Part shown: piece after piece, positions 23,657 through 31,891 of the stretch
Layout of the letters: every line of letters begins with the position of its first letter
Numbering within the stretch: the stretch's first letter is position 1
Source: Alphaproteobacteria bacterium
GTDB lineage: Bacteria > Pseudomonadota > Alphaproteobacteria > Caulobacterales > Maricaulaceae
Direction of reading: 5' to 3'
Length of the DNA stretch: 41,831 nucleotides
Assembly: GCA_024742735.1 (NCBI GenBank)
Contig: JANSXV010000010.1
Span: 1-41,831, forward strand
Translations under genes and position numbers: made by a program
The notes under the pieces: model-generated
Told to the model about the DNA's origin: nothing
The model's input: only the letters and a program-made list of their open reading frames with translations
The model's database searches: none

Positions 23657-23677
23657 GTTTTGCTCCAAGTGAGCCTA
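23657..23677. promoter_or_regulatory. Operator candidate 2 upstream of nadA
   Basis: TTTTGCTC-CAAGT-GAGCCTAA carries the same GCTC-N5-GAGC core as the site at 23592-23613, on the same side and 65 bp further from nadA (about six helical turns). Two spaced copies of one palindrome upstream of nadA, with a DNA-binding Nudix-type regulator gene next door, point to a cooperative or looping NAD-responsive operator. Confidence 0.6.
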
Positions 23678-23730
23678 AGGTGGGCGCGAACTATACCCCT
23701 GGCAAGCCCCTTGGCAAGCGCTGCGGCGAA

Positions 23731-24714
23731 TTATCCGTCCTTCAATCGTGGGATCGAGAGGCCCAGCGCGTCACCAGAACGCAACGTCGCGCGCACGAAG
23801 CGGTGCAGTTCGGCCGGTCGCCCGCCGGTCTTCGCCTCCATGCGGCCCGTGCCTTCGACAAAACCGGCGCGGTCCAGCGCCCGGCGGAAGTTCTGCTTGT
23901 GCAGCGGGAAGCCTGCGATGCTCTCCACCAGTCTTTGCAGGTGGGACAGGGTGAATTCGGCAGGCGTCAGCTCGAAGACGACCGGGCGATACTTGATCTT
24001 GCCGCGCAGGCGCGACAGCGCAGTCGCCAGGATCCTGCGGTGATCGGACGCCATGGCCTGCCCCAGCGTCACCGGACCAGCCGCCTCCCCCCGGTCGCGG
24101 GCGGCCTCGGCCACCAGACCGGCCTCGTACAGGAGTTCATAGCGATCCAGCGCCCGCTCCTCGCTCCACGGCGCGCCGTCCAGGGCGAAGGTCAGGCGCA
24201 CCCGGTCATAACGCGCCGCCCGGCGGCCTGGCGCGGCGGCTTCGTCAGCCCAGGAGCGCAAGGCCGGCTCGATCACCTCGCTCAGGATGGCCGGCTTGCC
24301 GTCGCGATGGTCCTCCCACGGGAAGAAGCGCGACCAGGCGACCCAGCGCGCCTCAGCGCCCTTCAGCGCCCGCGCTTCGGGCGTGAGGCCGAGATACCCC
24401 ACGGAGATCACGCGCGCATCCTCCGCGCCGGCGAGCGCGGCCACCGGCGCCTCCCGTCCCCGGTCGCCGAAAGTGTAGAGCTGCTCGACATAGCCCAACT
24501 CGAACCCGGTCTGGCCACGCACCCATTCGCGCAGGCCGATCTCGAAGGTGCGATGGGTTTCCGGATCGAACGGACCGAAGGGCAAGGCCGGCTGGCCGCC
24601 GTCCAGGCTCTCGGTCACCAGCACGTTCAGCTCGCCCTCGTCAGCGGCGAAGATCACCGCGTTCAGTCCGACGACGACGCGGCCCAGCGCGCCAGGATCG
24701 ATTTCCGGCTTCAT
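23731..24714 (-). CDS. nadQ: NadQ-like (COG4111) Nudix-winged-helix regulator
   Basis: A 327-residue protein with an N-terminal Nudix-like fold and a C-terminal winged helix (LSRLRGKIKYRPVVFELTPAEFTLSHLQRLVESI...KQNFRRALDRAGFVEGTG), the architecture of NadQ/NrtR-type regulators that sense NAD-related nucleotides. The Nudix box is degenerate: at residues 62-70, REWVRGQTG replaces REUxEExGU, losing the metal-binding Glu pair. It is therefore probably a ligand sensor and not a hydrolase. It lies just upstream of nadA on the same strand and overlaps the upstream HD-hydrolase gene by 4 bp. Two similar palindromes precede nadA, which supports regulation of nadA (and the following nad genes). The symbol rests on architecture and context. 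Confidence 0.85.
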   Translation of the reverse strand: MKPEIDPGALGRVVVGLNAVIFAADEGELNVLVTESLDGGQPALPFGPFDPETHRTFEIGLREWVRGQTGFELGYVEQLYTFGDRGREAPVAALAGAEDARVISVGYLGLTPEARALKGAEARWVAWSRFFPWEDHRDGKPAILSEVIEPALRSWADEAAAPGRRAARYDRVRLTFALDGAPWSEERALDRYELLYEAGLVAEAARDRGEAAGPVTLGQAMASDHRRILATALSRLRGKIKYRPVVFELTPAEFTLSHLQRLVESIAGFPLHKQNFRRALDRAGFVEGTGRMEAKTGGRPAELHRFVRATLRSGDALGLSIPRLKDG

Positions 24715-25334
24715 GCCCGCGCCTCGCGCTCGACCCGGCGCAGCAGCGCCTCGAAGCGCTCCAGGAACTGGACCTGCGCCGCCGCGGCGGGCTTGGGCTT
24801 GATCGCCACGGTCAGACCCTTGGGCGGACGGCCGAAGAATTTGCGCGCCTCCTCCACGGAGAAGCCGGCGATCTTGGTGGCTTCAAAGAAGGCGCAAACC
24901 CGGTCCGCGCGCTTGATCACCGCATGGACGCTTTTCGGAAGCTCGGCGGGCAGGCCGTAACGCATGTGGATCGCCCCCTCCAGCCGGGCCTCGAACGCCT
25001 TGTAGTCATAGCCCAACGCCGCCTTGAACGGGGAGATCATGTCCCCGATCACATATTCAGGCGCGTCATGCAGCAGTGCGGCCAGGCGCCACTTGCCCGG
25101 CCAGTCCGGCTCAAGCTTGCCGCAGATCTGCTCCACGATGACCGAATGCTCGGCGACGGAAAAGGCGTGATCGCCCTCGGTCTGTCCGTTCCAGCGCGCG
25201 ACCCGCGCCAGACCTTGCGCGATGTCGTCGATCTCCACGTCGAACGGGGACGGGTCCAGCAGATCCAGCCGCCGCCCTGAGAGCATGCGTTGCCAGGCCC
25301 GGGGCGGTTGTGTTTTCGATGAAAGGCGCGCCAC
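24711..25334 (-). CDS. HD-domain phosphohydrolase (YfbR-like)
   Basis: A 207-residue HD-superfamily hydrolase. Metal ligands are visible as H63 (FSVAEHSVIVEQI), H89-D90 (AALLHDAPEYVIGDMISPFK) and D144 (KRADRVCAFFEA), the spacing of YfbR-type 5'-deoxynucleotidases and relatives. It probably dephosphorylates a nucleoside monophosphate in the cytosol. Its 4-bp overlap with the NadQ-like gene suggests a role linked to nicotinamide or other nucleotide turnover, which is inference from context only. It diverges from a universal stress protein gene with a 99-bp shared upstream region. Confidence 0.9.
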   Translation of the reverse strand: MARLSSKTQPPRAWQRMLSGRRLDLLDPSPFDVEIDDIAQGLARVARWNGQTEGDHAFSVAEHSVIVEQICGKLEPDWPGKWRLAALLHDAPEYVIGDMISPFKAALGYDYKAFEARLEGAIHMRYGLPAELPKSVHAVIKRADRVCAFFEATKIAGFSVEEARKFFGRPPKGLTVAIKPKPAAAAQVQFLERFEALLRRVEREARA

Positions 25335-25433
25335 TTTGTCCCGCTCTGGTTCCGCTCGCTTCCCGTCCTATCGCGAAAAAGCGTAAGTTCAAGAAAAGCT
25401 GCATCAGACAGCGCACACAGGAGGAGGCCCGCC

Positions 25434-26270
25434 ATGTACCGCGAACGCATTCTCGTCGCCCTGCAGGGCTCCGACGCGGACGCCCGCCCGCTGGAGGCCG
25501 CCAAAGCTCTGGCGCCGCTGTTCGACGCCGACGTGCGCGGCCTGTTCGTGGAGCCGGACCCGGCGGCCTACATGCTGTGGACCGGGCCCGGAGCGGCTGG
25601 CGCCAGCGTGGTCTCCAGCGCCGTCGACGCGGTCCGAGAGGAAGCCGACAAGGCGCACGAGGCCGCGAAATCGCGTTTCGACGAGGCCATCAAGGCCGGC
25701 GATCTGGCCGACGGCGCCAGCTTCAAGCGCATCTGCGACAGTCCTTCGGACGCCGCTGAACAGGCCCGGCTCGTGCGCCTTCTGGTCACCTGCCCGGAAG
25801 CGGCGGCGGGCAAGGGCCCGCTGGCGGATTTCACCGCCTCCTGCCTGGTCGATGAAGGCTGCCCGGTCTTCGTGCCGCGCGTCGGCGCGATCGCCCCGAA
25901 ATCCATCGCGGTCGCCTGGGACGGGTCGAAGGAAGCCGCCCGCGCCGCCTTCGCCGCACAATCCCTGTTCGGCCCGTCGGTCGCCGTGAAGATCCTGCAC
26001 AGCCCGCGCAATCTCGATTACCACGACCGCGCGGCGGCGGCCCCGAACCGGCTGGCGAACTGGCTGAAGGCGCGCGACGTGGAGGCCGTACCCGTTGAAG
26101 TGTCCGGCAACGGCCGGGTCGGTGAAGCGCTGCTGGAGGCGGCCGGAAATGTCGATCTGATCGTGGCGGGCGCCTACGGCCATTCGCGCATCGCCCAGTT
26201 CATGTTCGGCGGCGTGACGCGCACGCTTCTGACCGCGCAGGACGCTCCGTCCCTGCTCATCGCCCATTAG
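25434..26270 (+). CDS. Tandem universal stress protein
   Basis: A 278-residue protein with two UspA-like domains. The first (residues 1-~145) begins RERILVALQGSDADARPLEAA. The second (~155-278) begins KSIAVAWDGSKEAARAAFAA and carries the ATP-binding signature GAYGHSRIAQFMFGGVTRTLL, close to G-2x-G-9x-G(S/T). Such proteins help survival under starvation or respiratory stress; the specific role here is unknown. AGGAGGAGG precedes the ATG, a strong ribosome-binding site in a window where many genes lack one. The first domain lacks the glycine motif and is probably non-nucleotide-binding. Confidence 0.93.
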   Translation: MYRERILVALQGSDADARPLEAAKALAPLFDADVRGLFVEPDPAAYMLWTGPGAAGASVVSSAVDAVREEADKAHEAAKSRFDEAIKAGDLADGASFKRICDSPSDAAEQARLVRLLVTCPEAAAGKGPLADFTASCLVDEGCPVFVPRVGAIAPKSIAVAWDGSKEAARAAFAAQSLFGPSVAVKILHSPRNLDYHDRAAAAPNRLANWLKARDVEAVPVEVSGNGRVGEALLEAAGNVDLIVAGAYGHSRIAQFMFGGVTRTLLTAQDAPSLLIAH

Positions 26271-26294
26271 AACAGTTATTCAGGGAGACCCATC

Positions 26295-26675
26295 ATGGCT
26301 TTGACACGCCTCACCCTGCGCCTCGGGCGCAATCCGGACGCCGGCTATCCCGAAGGCGATGACGATCACGGCTATGTCATCACCGCGCCGCTGGACAAGG
26401 ACGGCAAGCTGGACGCCGATCTGTGGCGCGATCACAAGAAGGCCTGCACCGTCATCCGCTTTTCACCTGACGACGCCGACAAAGCCGACGGCTGGCTGAC
26501 CCATCGGGGTTCGAACTGGTTCTTCCACTACGATGAAGACCATGAGGGCCCGGATGAACCGGTCTACAAGCTCGGCGACCATACCCTGCGCACCGGGGAC
26601 TATGTGACCATCCACGAAGCCGATGGCGATGATCTGGTCTACAAGATCACCGACGCGCAGGTCGTGCGCGGCTAG
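26295..26675 (+). CDS. Conserved small hypothetical protein
   Basis: A 126-residue acidic soluble protein: LTRLTLRLGRNPDAGYPEGD, HGYVITAPLDKDGKLDADLW, TVIRFSPDDADKADGWLTHR, NWFFHYDEDHEGPDEPVYKL and a final YVTIHEADGDDLVYKITDAQ. I have no named family for it, though the Trp/Asp-rich pattern resembles small uncharacterised proteins seen in alphaproteobacteria. It is 24 bp downstream of the stress protein gene with GGGAGACCC before the ATG, so it is likely co-expressed in the same stress operon. Confidence 0.8.
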   Translation: MALTRLTLRLGRNPDAGYPEGDDDHGYVITAPLDKDGKLDADLWRDHKKACTVIRFSPDDADKADGWLTHRGSNWFFHYDEDHEGPDEPVYKLGDHTLRTGDYVTIHEADGDDLVYKITDAQVVRG

Positions 26676-26684
26676 ACAGGGGCC

Positions 26685-28124
26685 TTATTCGCTCGGCGCG
26701 CTGTCCGGCTGGTCGCGGAAGTCCAGACCGGTGTCGGCGACCAGCCAGGTGAACATGGCCCAGGCGGCGACGTTCTGGGCCATCTCCTCCGGCACGATCT
26801 TGTCGAACGTGTCGTTGGGCGTGTGGTGGAACTCGAAATAGTCCTCGCCGTTCTGGTCCAGCCGCGCCATGGGCACGCCCATGAAGGCTAGCGGGATCAT
26901 GTCCGGCCCGCCCCCCGACTCATTGCCGCCGCGCACGATCCCCAGGTGCTGCATCTCCACATGCATCTGGTCGAAGAAGGGCAGAGCGTGCTCGCCCACA
27001 TTCGTGGACAGGCGGTAGACCTCCCGCGCGCCGAAATCGCTCTCCGAACCGATGACGTGGTTGGGGATCGTCCCGTCCTGCATGCGGGCGTTGGCGTAGG
27101 CGCGTGCGCCGACCAGTCCCACTTCTTCAGCGCCGAACAGCACGACCCGGATGGTGCGGCGCGGGCGCTGGCCTGACTCAAGGATCAGCCGCGCCGCCGC
27201 GGTGACGATGCCGACCCCGGCGCCATCGTCCAGCGCGCCGGTCCCGGTGTCCCAGCTGTCCAGATGAGCGCCGATGATGACGATTTCGTCCGGCGCTTCG
27301 GAACCCTCGATCTCCGCGATGACATTGCCGCTGACCACCTCACCGCGCCAGCCGGCATAGGTCTGCAGCCGGATGCGCAGCGTCTCGCCGCTTTCATGGA
27401 TGCGCTCGATCTGGTCCGCATCGGGCGCTGACACCGCAAGGGCGGGAATCTCCGGGCGGCGCCCCTCGGGAAAGCTCATCATGCCGGTATGGGCGAAACG
27501 GTTGGAGCTGGTGCCGACAGAGCGGATCAGCACGCCCGCCGCGCCGCGATCCTCGGCCTCATGCCAGGCGCGGGTGCGCTTGCGGTTGGCCCAGCCATAG
27601 CCCTCGCCAGTGCGCGAGGCGACCATGCGGTCATTGATGAAGACCAGCTTTCCTTCCAGCGCGTCGTCGGCGCCGTCGAAGGCCAGCAGATCATCGAAAC
27701 TGTCAAAGAAAACGACCTCGGCCTCCAGCCCGCCTTCAGGCGTCGCCGCCGCGCCGCCCAGCGACGTGGCATAAAGCGGCTGCGGGAAGGGCGCGGTGAT
27801 GGCGACCTCTTCATAGATCGAGCGCCCGCGCGTCCACAGGTCCAGCTCGAACTGCTCGACCCGGACATTCTCAAAGCCCAGCTCGGTGAACATCTCCACC
27901 GCCCAGTCCCGGGCGCGCGCCTCGTGAGGGGTGCCCGCGAGGCGCGGGCCCACCTCGGTCGTCAGGGATTCGGTGATCTCGTAGGCAAGATCGCTCTCCA
28001 GCGCCTGTTCCGCCAGGGCGTGAGCCGTCGCCAGGCTGTCAGGATCGATCGGCGCCTCGGTCTGGGCGAAGCCAGGGCCTGCGGCGAGCAAGGTGACGGC
28101 GAGGGCGGCGGCGCTGCGAAGCAT
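26685..28124 (-). CDS. Secreted M28-family zinc aminopeptidase
   Basis: A 479-residue exported metallopeptidase. From this start it has a clean signal peptide, MLRSAAALAVTLLAAGPGFA-Q. A PA-like insert domain (residues ~130-260) precedes the M28 catalytic core: VIIGAHLDSWDTGTGALDDG (His and bridging Asp ligands), RRTIRVVLFGAEEVGLVGA (Glu general base and Glu ligand), SDFGAREVYRLSTN and the final EFHHTPNDTFDKIVPEEM (His ligand). It resembles carboxypeptidase Q/glutamate carboxypeptidase-like aminopeptidases. I chose this ATG because AAAGGA lies just upstream; in-frame ATGs at 28139 and 28181 are alternatives. It is convergent with the small conserved gene and divergent from the FkbM gene. Confidence 0.93.
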   Translation of the reverse strand: MLRSAAALAVTLLAAGPGFAQTEAPIDPDSLATAHALAEQALESDLAYEITESLTTEVGPRLAGTPHEARARDWAVEMFTELGFENVRVEQFELDLWTRGRSIYEEVAITAPFPQPLYATSLGGAAATPEGGLEAEVVFFDSFDDLLAFDGADDALEGKLVFINDRMVASRTGEGYGWANRKRTRAWHEAEDRGAAGVLIRSVGTSSNRFAHTGMMSFPEGRRPEIPALAVSAPDADQIERIHESGETLRIRLQTYAGWRGEVVSGNVIAEIEGSEAPDEIVIIGAHLDSWDTGTGALDDGAGVGIVTAAARLILESGQRPRRTIRVVLFGAEEVGLVGARAYANARMQDGTIPNHVIGSESDFGAREVYRLSTNVGEHALPFFDQMHVEMQHLGIVRGGNESGGGPDMIPLAFMGVPMARLDQNGEDYFEFHHTPNDTFDKIVPEEMAQNVAAWAMFTWLVADTGLDFRDQPDSAPSE

Positions 28125-28217
28125 GGCGGATCCTTTCATCTTGAGGAGCGCGAGCCTAATGAGCTGCGCGGCCTGTGCCAATCAGGGCGCCGCTCTGAAG
28201 TGTTTCTTCGATCCTGC

Positions 28218-28237
28218 GGCGGGGCTATAACCCCGCC
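28218..28237 (+). promoter_or_regulatory. Inverted repeat and possible leaderless promoter before the FkbM gene
   Basis: GGCGGGG-CTATAA-CCCCGCC abuts the ATG at 28238. The loop contains TATAAC, a good -10 hexamer placed so that transcription would start at or next to the start codon. No Shine-Dalgarno is present. Either a leaderless transcript or a DNA-level operator with TATAAC in its centre would explain the arrangement. Confidence 0.45.
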
Positions 28238-29170
28238 ATGACGACGCAGCCCTCCCCTGACCGCGAACAGCTGGACGCTGAAACGCCGCTCGCCGAGGCC
28301 GAACCGGCCAGGGGCACGCCGGCGCACCCCGCTGCGCCCGAGCACGGCTCCCACCGTCCGCCCTTCGCGGCGCGCGCGGCCATGTCGGCAGGCCGGCTGC
28401 TGCCAAAGGGCGAGGCCGGATTACGGCTGGCCGGGGCCCTCAAGCCGCTGGCGCTGTCGGGCGGGAAAGGTCCGCGTGACGTTGTGGCGCTGGGCCTGAA
28501 GTTGCGCCTGCACCCTTATGACAATCTGACCGAAAAGCGCCTTCTGGTGACGCCGCAATGCGTGGACCCCGAAGAGCTTGCGGTCGTGCGTGAGGTCATG
28601 GGGCCGGGCCGCTCTTTTCTGGATATCGGCGCCAATTCCGGGCTGTATTCGCTGGTCGCGGCGCTGGCCGGCGGACCGAAGAGCGCAGTTCTGGCGGTGG
28701 AGCCGCAGAGCGAGATGCGCCGGCGTCTCTCCTTCAACGCCCGGCAGAATGATCTGGGCAATATCAATATCGCCGGCGTCGCCCTGTCCGACTATGAGGG
28801 CGAAGACGTGCTGCGCCTGGTGGACGGCAATCTGGGCGGCACCCGCCTGGAGACCTCCAAGGGCGGAGACGGCGAGGCGGTGCGCGTGCGCAAGCTGACC
28901 AACCTTCTGGACGAGTATCGCTGGACGAAGATCGATCTGATGAAGATCGACGTGGAGGGCGATGAGTGGCGCATCCTCGCCCCGTTTTTCGCCGAGGCGC
29001 CGGAGACGCTGTTCCCGGAACGCATCATCATGGAGCGCTTCGAGGTCAACGCCTCGATCCGTGACGATGTCGTCGATCCCATGCCGCGCCTGGCGCGCCT
29101 GGGCTATCGCGAAGAGCGCCAGGCCCGGCGCAATGTGATCCTGCGCCGGTCTGCTCCGGCCGCCGCCTGA
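28238..29170 (+). CDS. FkbM-family methyltransferase
   Basis: A 310-residue SAM-dependent methyltransferase of the FkbM family, which mostly O-methylates sugars or natural products. A ~75-residue Pro/Ala-rich N-terminal extension precedes the core. The SAM site is SFLDIGANSGLYSLVAAL (D129), then VLAVEPQSEMRRRLSFNARQ and VALSDYEGEDVLRL. The family signature IDLMKIDVEGDEW lies near residue 230, and PERIIMERFE near 265. It leads a tight three-gene run with an MBOAT acyltransferase (16-bp gap) and an SGNH-like protein, so its acceptor is plausibly an extracellular or envelope glycan; this is inference. Confidence 0.92.
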   Translation: MTTQPSPDREQLDAETPLAEAEPARGTPAHPAAPEHGSHRPPFAARAAMSAGRLLPKGEAGLRLAGALKPLALSGGKGPRDVVALGLKLRLHPYDNLTEKRLLVTPQCVDPEELAVVREVMGPGRSFLDIGANSGLYSLVAALAGGPKSAVLAVEPQSEMRRRLSFNARQNDLGNINIAGVALSDYEGEDVLRLVDGNLGGTRLETSKGGDGEAVRVRKLTNLLDEYRWTKIDLMKIDVEGDEWRILAPFFAEAPETLFPERIIMERFEVNASIRDDVVDPMPRLARLGYREERQARRNVILRRSAPAAA

Positions 29171-29186
29171 CGGCCCGGCGCACCCG

Positions 29187-30632
29187 ATGGTCTTCAGCGC
29201 GCCGGAATTCCTGTTTCTGTTTCTGCCCCTGACTGTGCTGGCCTTCTATCTGGCGCGGCGCCTGGCAGGCCATGACGCCTCGCTCTGGGTGCTGCTGGGC
29301 GCATCGCTGATCTTCTATTCCTGGTGGGACGTGCGCTTCCTGCCGCTGCTGCTCGGCTCCATCGTTCTGAATTTCGGGTTCGCGCATCTGATCCGGCGGG
29401 GAAACAGCGCCCTTTGGACCGGAATCGGCGTGACCGCCAATCTCGCCCTGCTGGCGGTGTTCAAATACGCCGACTTCCTGGTGGAGAATCTCAACTCCGC
29501 GACCGGTGCAGACCTGCCCCTGCCCGGCCTGCCTCTGCCGCTGGCGATCTCCTTCTTCACCTTCCAGCAGATCGCGTTTCTGGTGGACACCGCCCGGCGC
29601 ACGACCGATCCCAGCCGCGCGGACCGCTACGCCCTGTTCGTGGCCTTCTTCCCCCAGCTGATCGCCGGCCCCATCGTGCATCACCGCACCATGGCGCCCC
29701 AGCTGGCCGACAGGGACCGCCCCTCAAAGGCCATGGAGAACATCTCCATCGGCCTGTCGATCTTCGCGATCGGTCTCGCCAAGAAAGTGCTGATCGCCGA
29801 CACGGTCGCGCCCTACTCCAACGCCGCCTTCGATACGGCGGCGTCAGGCGAACCGGTCGGCCTGCTGCTCGCATGGAGCGGAGCGCTCGCCTACGCCATG
29901 CAGATCTACTTTGATTTCTCCGGCTATTCCGACATGGCGCTGGGGCTGGGGCGCATGTTCGGCTTCCAGCTTCCGGTGAACTTCAACGCGCCCTATCGAT
30001 CGCGCTCGATCACAGAATTCTGGCGGCGCTGGCACATCACCCTGTCCCATTTCCTGCGCGACTATCTCTACATCTCGTTGGGCGGAAACCGAGCCGGCCA
30101 GGTGCGCACCCTCGTCAATCTGATGATCGTCATGCTGCTGGGCGGGCTCTGGCACGGGGCGGCCTGGACGTTCGTCGTCTGGGGCGGGCTGCACGGCCTG
30201 GCGCTGATCTGGTGCCGGCTCATGGACCGGCTCAGACCTGGCGGACTGTTCAACGGCGTGCCCTGGGTCTCGGTGGGCGTCACCTTCCTCTTCGTTGTGA
30301 TCACCTGGGTGTTCTTCCGGGCGGAGAGCTTTGATGCGGCCTGGATGATGCTCGCCGGCATGGCCGGCCTCAACGGAACCGGCGCGGGCGTCGGAGAGGA
30401 GCCCTTCATCGCGCTGGTCATCTGCTTCCTGCTGATCTGGCGCGCGCCGGAGACCGGGCAGTTCTTCTTCGACCAGATCGACCCGGCGCTGCGCCAGGAA
30501 GCCGGGCTGACGGCGCCGCGCCGACTGCGCTGGACACCGACGCGGCGAACCGCCGTGCTGATCGCCGCCCTGCTGTTCATCTGCGCGGTGAACACCTGGG
30601 GCTTCTCTGAATTCATCTACTATAATTTCTGA
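29187..30632 (+). CDS. MBOAT-family O-acyltransferase (AlgI-like)
   Basis: A 481-residue polytopic membrane protein of the membrane-bound O-acyltransferase family, like AlgI or DltB, which passes acyl groups across the inner membrane for polysaccharide O-acetylation. It begins MVFSAPEFLFLFLPLTVLAF. Signature regions are ISFFTFQQIAFLVDTARR, FPQLIAGPIVHHRTMAPQL, YFDFSGYSDMALGLGRMFGF, NFNAPYRSRSITEFWRRWH and LGGLWHGAAWTFVVWGGLHG, with the catalytic-type H323 and a second conserved H336. Length matches AlgI. It stops 2 bp before the next gene, a probable partner transferase. Confidence 0.95.
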   Translation: MVFSAPEFLFLFLPLTVLAFYLARRLAGHDASLWVLLGASLIFYSWWDVRFLPLLLGSIVLNFGFAHLIRRGNSALWTGIGVTANLALLAVFKYADFLVENLNSATGADLPLPGLPLPLAISFFTFQQIAFLVDTARRTTDPSRADRYALFVAFFPQLIAGPIVHHRTMAPQLADRDRPSKAMENISIGLSIFAIGLAKKVLIADTVAPYSNAAFDTAASGEPVGLLLAWSGALAYAMQIYFDFSGYSDMALGLGRMFGFQLPVNFNAPYRSRSITEFWRRWHITLSHFLRDYLYISLGGNRAGQVRTLVNLMIVMLLGGLWHGAAWTFVVWGGLHGLALIWCRLMDRLRPGGLFNGVPWVSVGVTFLFVVITWVFFRAESFDAAWMMLAGMAGLNGTGAGVGEEPFIALVICFLLIWRAPETGQFFFDQIDPALRQEAGLTAPRRLRWTPTRRTAVLIAALLFICAVNTWGFSEFIYYNF

Positions 30633-30634
30633 TC

Positions 30635-31891
30635 ATGACCGGATATTCGCGCACGCTTCTGATTACGCTCGCTGCTCTGCTGGCCGGTTTCGGCGGTTTC
30701 AACTTCCTGGTCGACCCCTACGGCCTGCAGGGCTGGGCCATCCCCGGCGTCAACGAGCAGCGGACCCGTGACTTCGAAGACGGCCGGCGCATCCAGGTCG
30801 GCCATCAGCTGGGCCTGACAGAAGAGCGCTCGGTGATCCTGGGCTCCTCGCGGGTCGTGGACGGCTTCCCGCGCACCATCCAGAGCTGGCCGGGCGGGCT
30901 GTACAACGCCGGCATGCGCGGCACGAACGCGTTCGAGCTCGCCCATGCCGCAGCGCTCGCCGGCGCCGATCCGGATCTGCGCTGCCTGGTGATCGGGCTG
31001 GACATGTGGGAATTCGCAGCCGGTGAGAAATTCAAACCCGCCTTCCCCATCAGTCGCCTGTCCGACGGCTCGCGCGTGTTCAGCAGCCTTCGCGCGACCA
31101 TGGCGCCGAACACCTTCGTGCGCTCGGTCCAGACCATCGCCGACAATGTGACCGGCGCCGGAACGGCCGATCCCTTCCCTGACCAGTATCCGGCGGGCCG
31201 CCAGCGCGACTGGTTCACGGGCACCCCGCGCGGTCATCCCGGCGCAGCGTCACTGAGAGCCGACCCGGCGCGCATGGACCTGTTGTTTGGCGTGCTCCAG
31301 CGCCTCGCCGACAGCGGGGTTCAGATCGTGGGCTTTCTGCATCCCGTCCACGCCTATAACGAGGAAGCCTTGTTCGCGGTTGATCGCGCCGGTGATTACC
31401 ACGCCTTCCGCGCCGAAATGGCCGAGCGCTTCGCCGCCCTGTCCGGCGAGCCGGTGCAGGCCTGCGCACCGGGCGGTCAGGGCGTGTTGTGGGACTTCGC
31501 CGGCTTTCAGGCGCCGGCCGTCAGCGCCCTTCCTGAAGCCGGCGCCACCGACCCGCACCCCACCCATCACGAACCAGCCCACTACCGCCCGCGCATCGGC
31601 GTCACGCTGATCGAACGCATTTTGGCGGGCGACGAGGATGGCGAATTCGGCGTGCGCCTGACGCCGGCCTCCGCGGCTGCGACCAGCGCCGCCATCGACC
31701 AGCGCCGCGCCGCTTACCTGCAGACCGAAGACGGCGAGCTGCTGGCGCGCCTCACCGCGCAATACGTATCCGGGCCTGCGCCCGCGCCGTCATCCTGGCC
31801 GCTGACTCCGGCGGATCTGCGCGACGTCGAGGCGTTGCTGGAGGATATGGCGAGTCGCCAGGCCCGGCTCAGCCGGGAAGAAGCTTCTTGA
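30635..31891 (+). CDS. Membrane-anchored SGNH-like partner of the MBOAT protein
   Basis: A 418-residue protein with one N-terminal helix (TLLITLAALLAGFGGFNFLV) and a large presumably periplasmic domain. A GSSR motif (G70-S-S-R, in RSVILGSSRVVDG) fits an SGNH-type nucleophile block, and HHEPAHYRPRIGVTLIERIL near residue 312 resembles the '[DE]PxHY' block that supplies the catalytic His in AlgJ/AlgX-like acetyltransferases and in unnamed proteins beside MBOAT genes. It would take acetyl groups from the MBOAT protein and place them on an extracytoplasmic polymer. The coupling (2-bp gap) strongly supports partnership; enzyme activity itself is inference. Its 3' end overlaps the convergent oxygenase gene by 23 bp. 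Confidence 0.75.
   Translation: MTGYSRTLLITLAALLAGFGGFNFLVDPYGLQGWAIPGVNEQRTRDFEDGRRIQVGHQLGLTEERSVILGSSRVVDGFPRTIQSWPGGLYNAGMRGTNAFELAHAAALAGADPDLRCLVIGLDMWEFAAGEKFKPAFPISRLSDGSRVFSSLRATMAPNTFVRSVQTIADNVTGAGTADPFPDQYPAGRQRDWFTGTPRGHPGAASLRADPARMDLLFGVLQRLADSGVQIVGFLHPVHAYNEEALFAVDRAGDYHAFRAEMAERFAALSGEPVQACAPGGQGVLWDFAGFQAPAVSALPEAGATDPHPTHHEPAHYRPRIGVTLIERILAGDEDGEFGVRLTPASAAATSAAIDQRRAAYLQTEDGELLARLTAQYVSGPAPAPSSWPLTPADLRDVEALLEDMASRQARLSREEAS

Noticed and set aside
25404-26267. A 287-codon minus-strand frame opposite the universal stress protein
   Set aside because: Antisense shadow; the plus-strand protein has intact UspA motifs and a strong ribosome-binding site.
28218-28237. Inverted repeat before the FkbM gene as an intrinsic terminator of an upstream transcript
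   Set aside because: The upstream gene runs away from it and there is no T-tract; promoter or operator function fits better.
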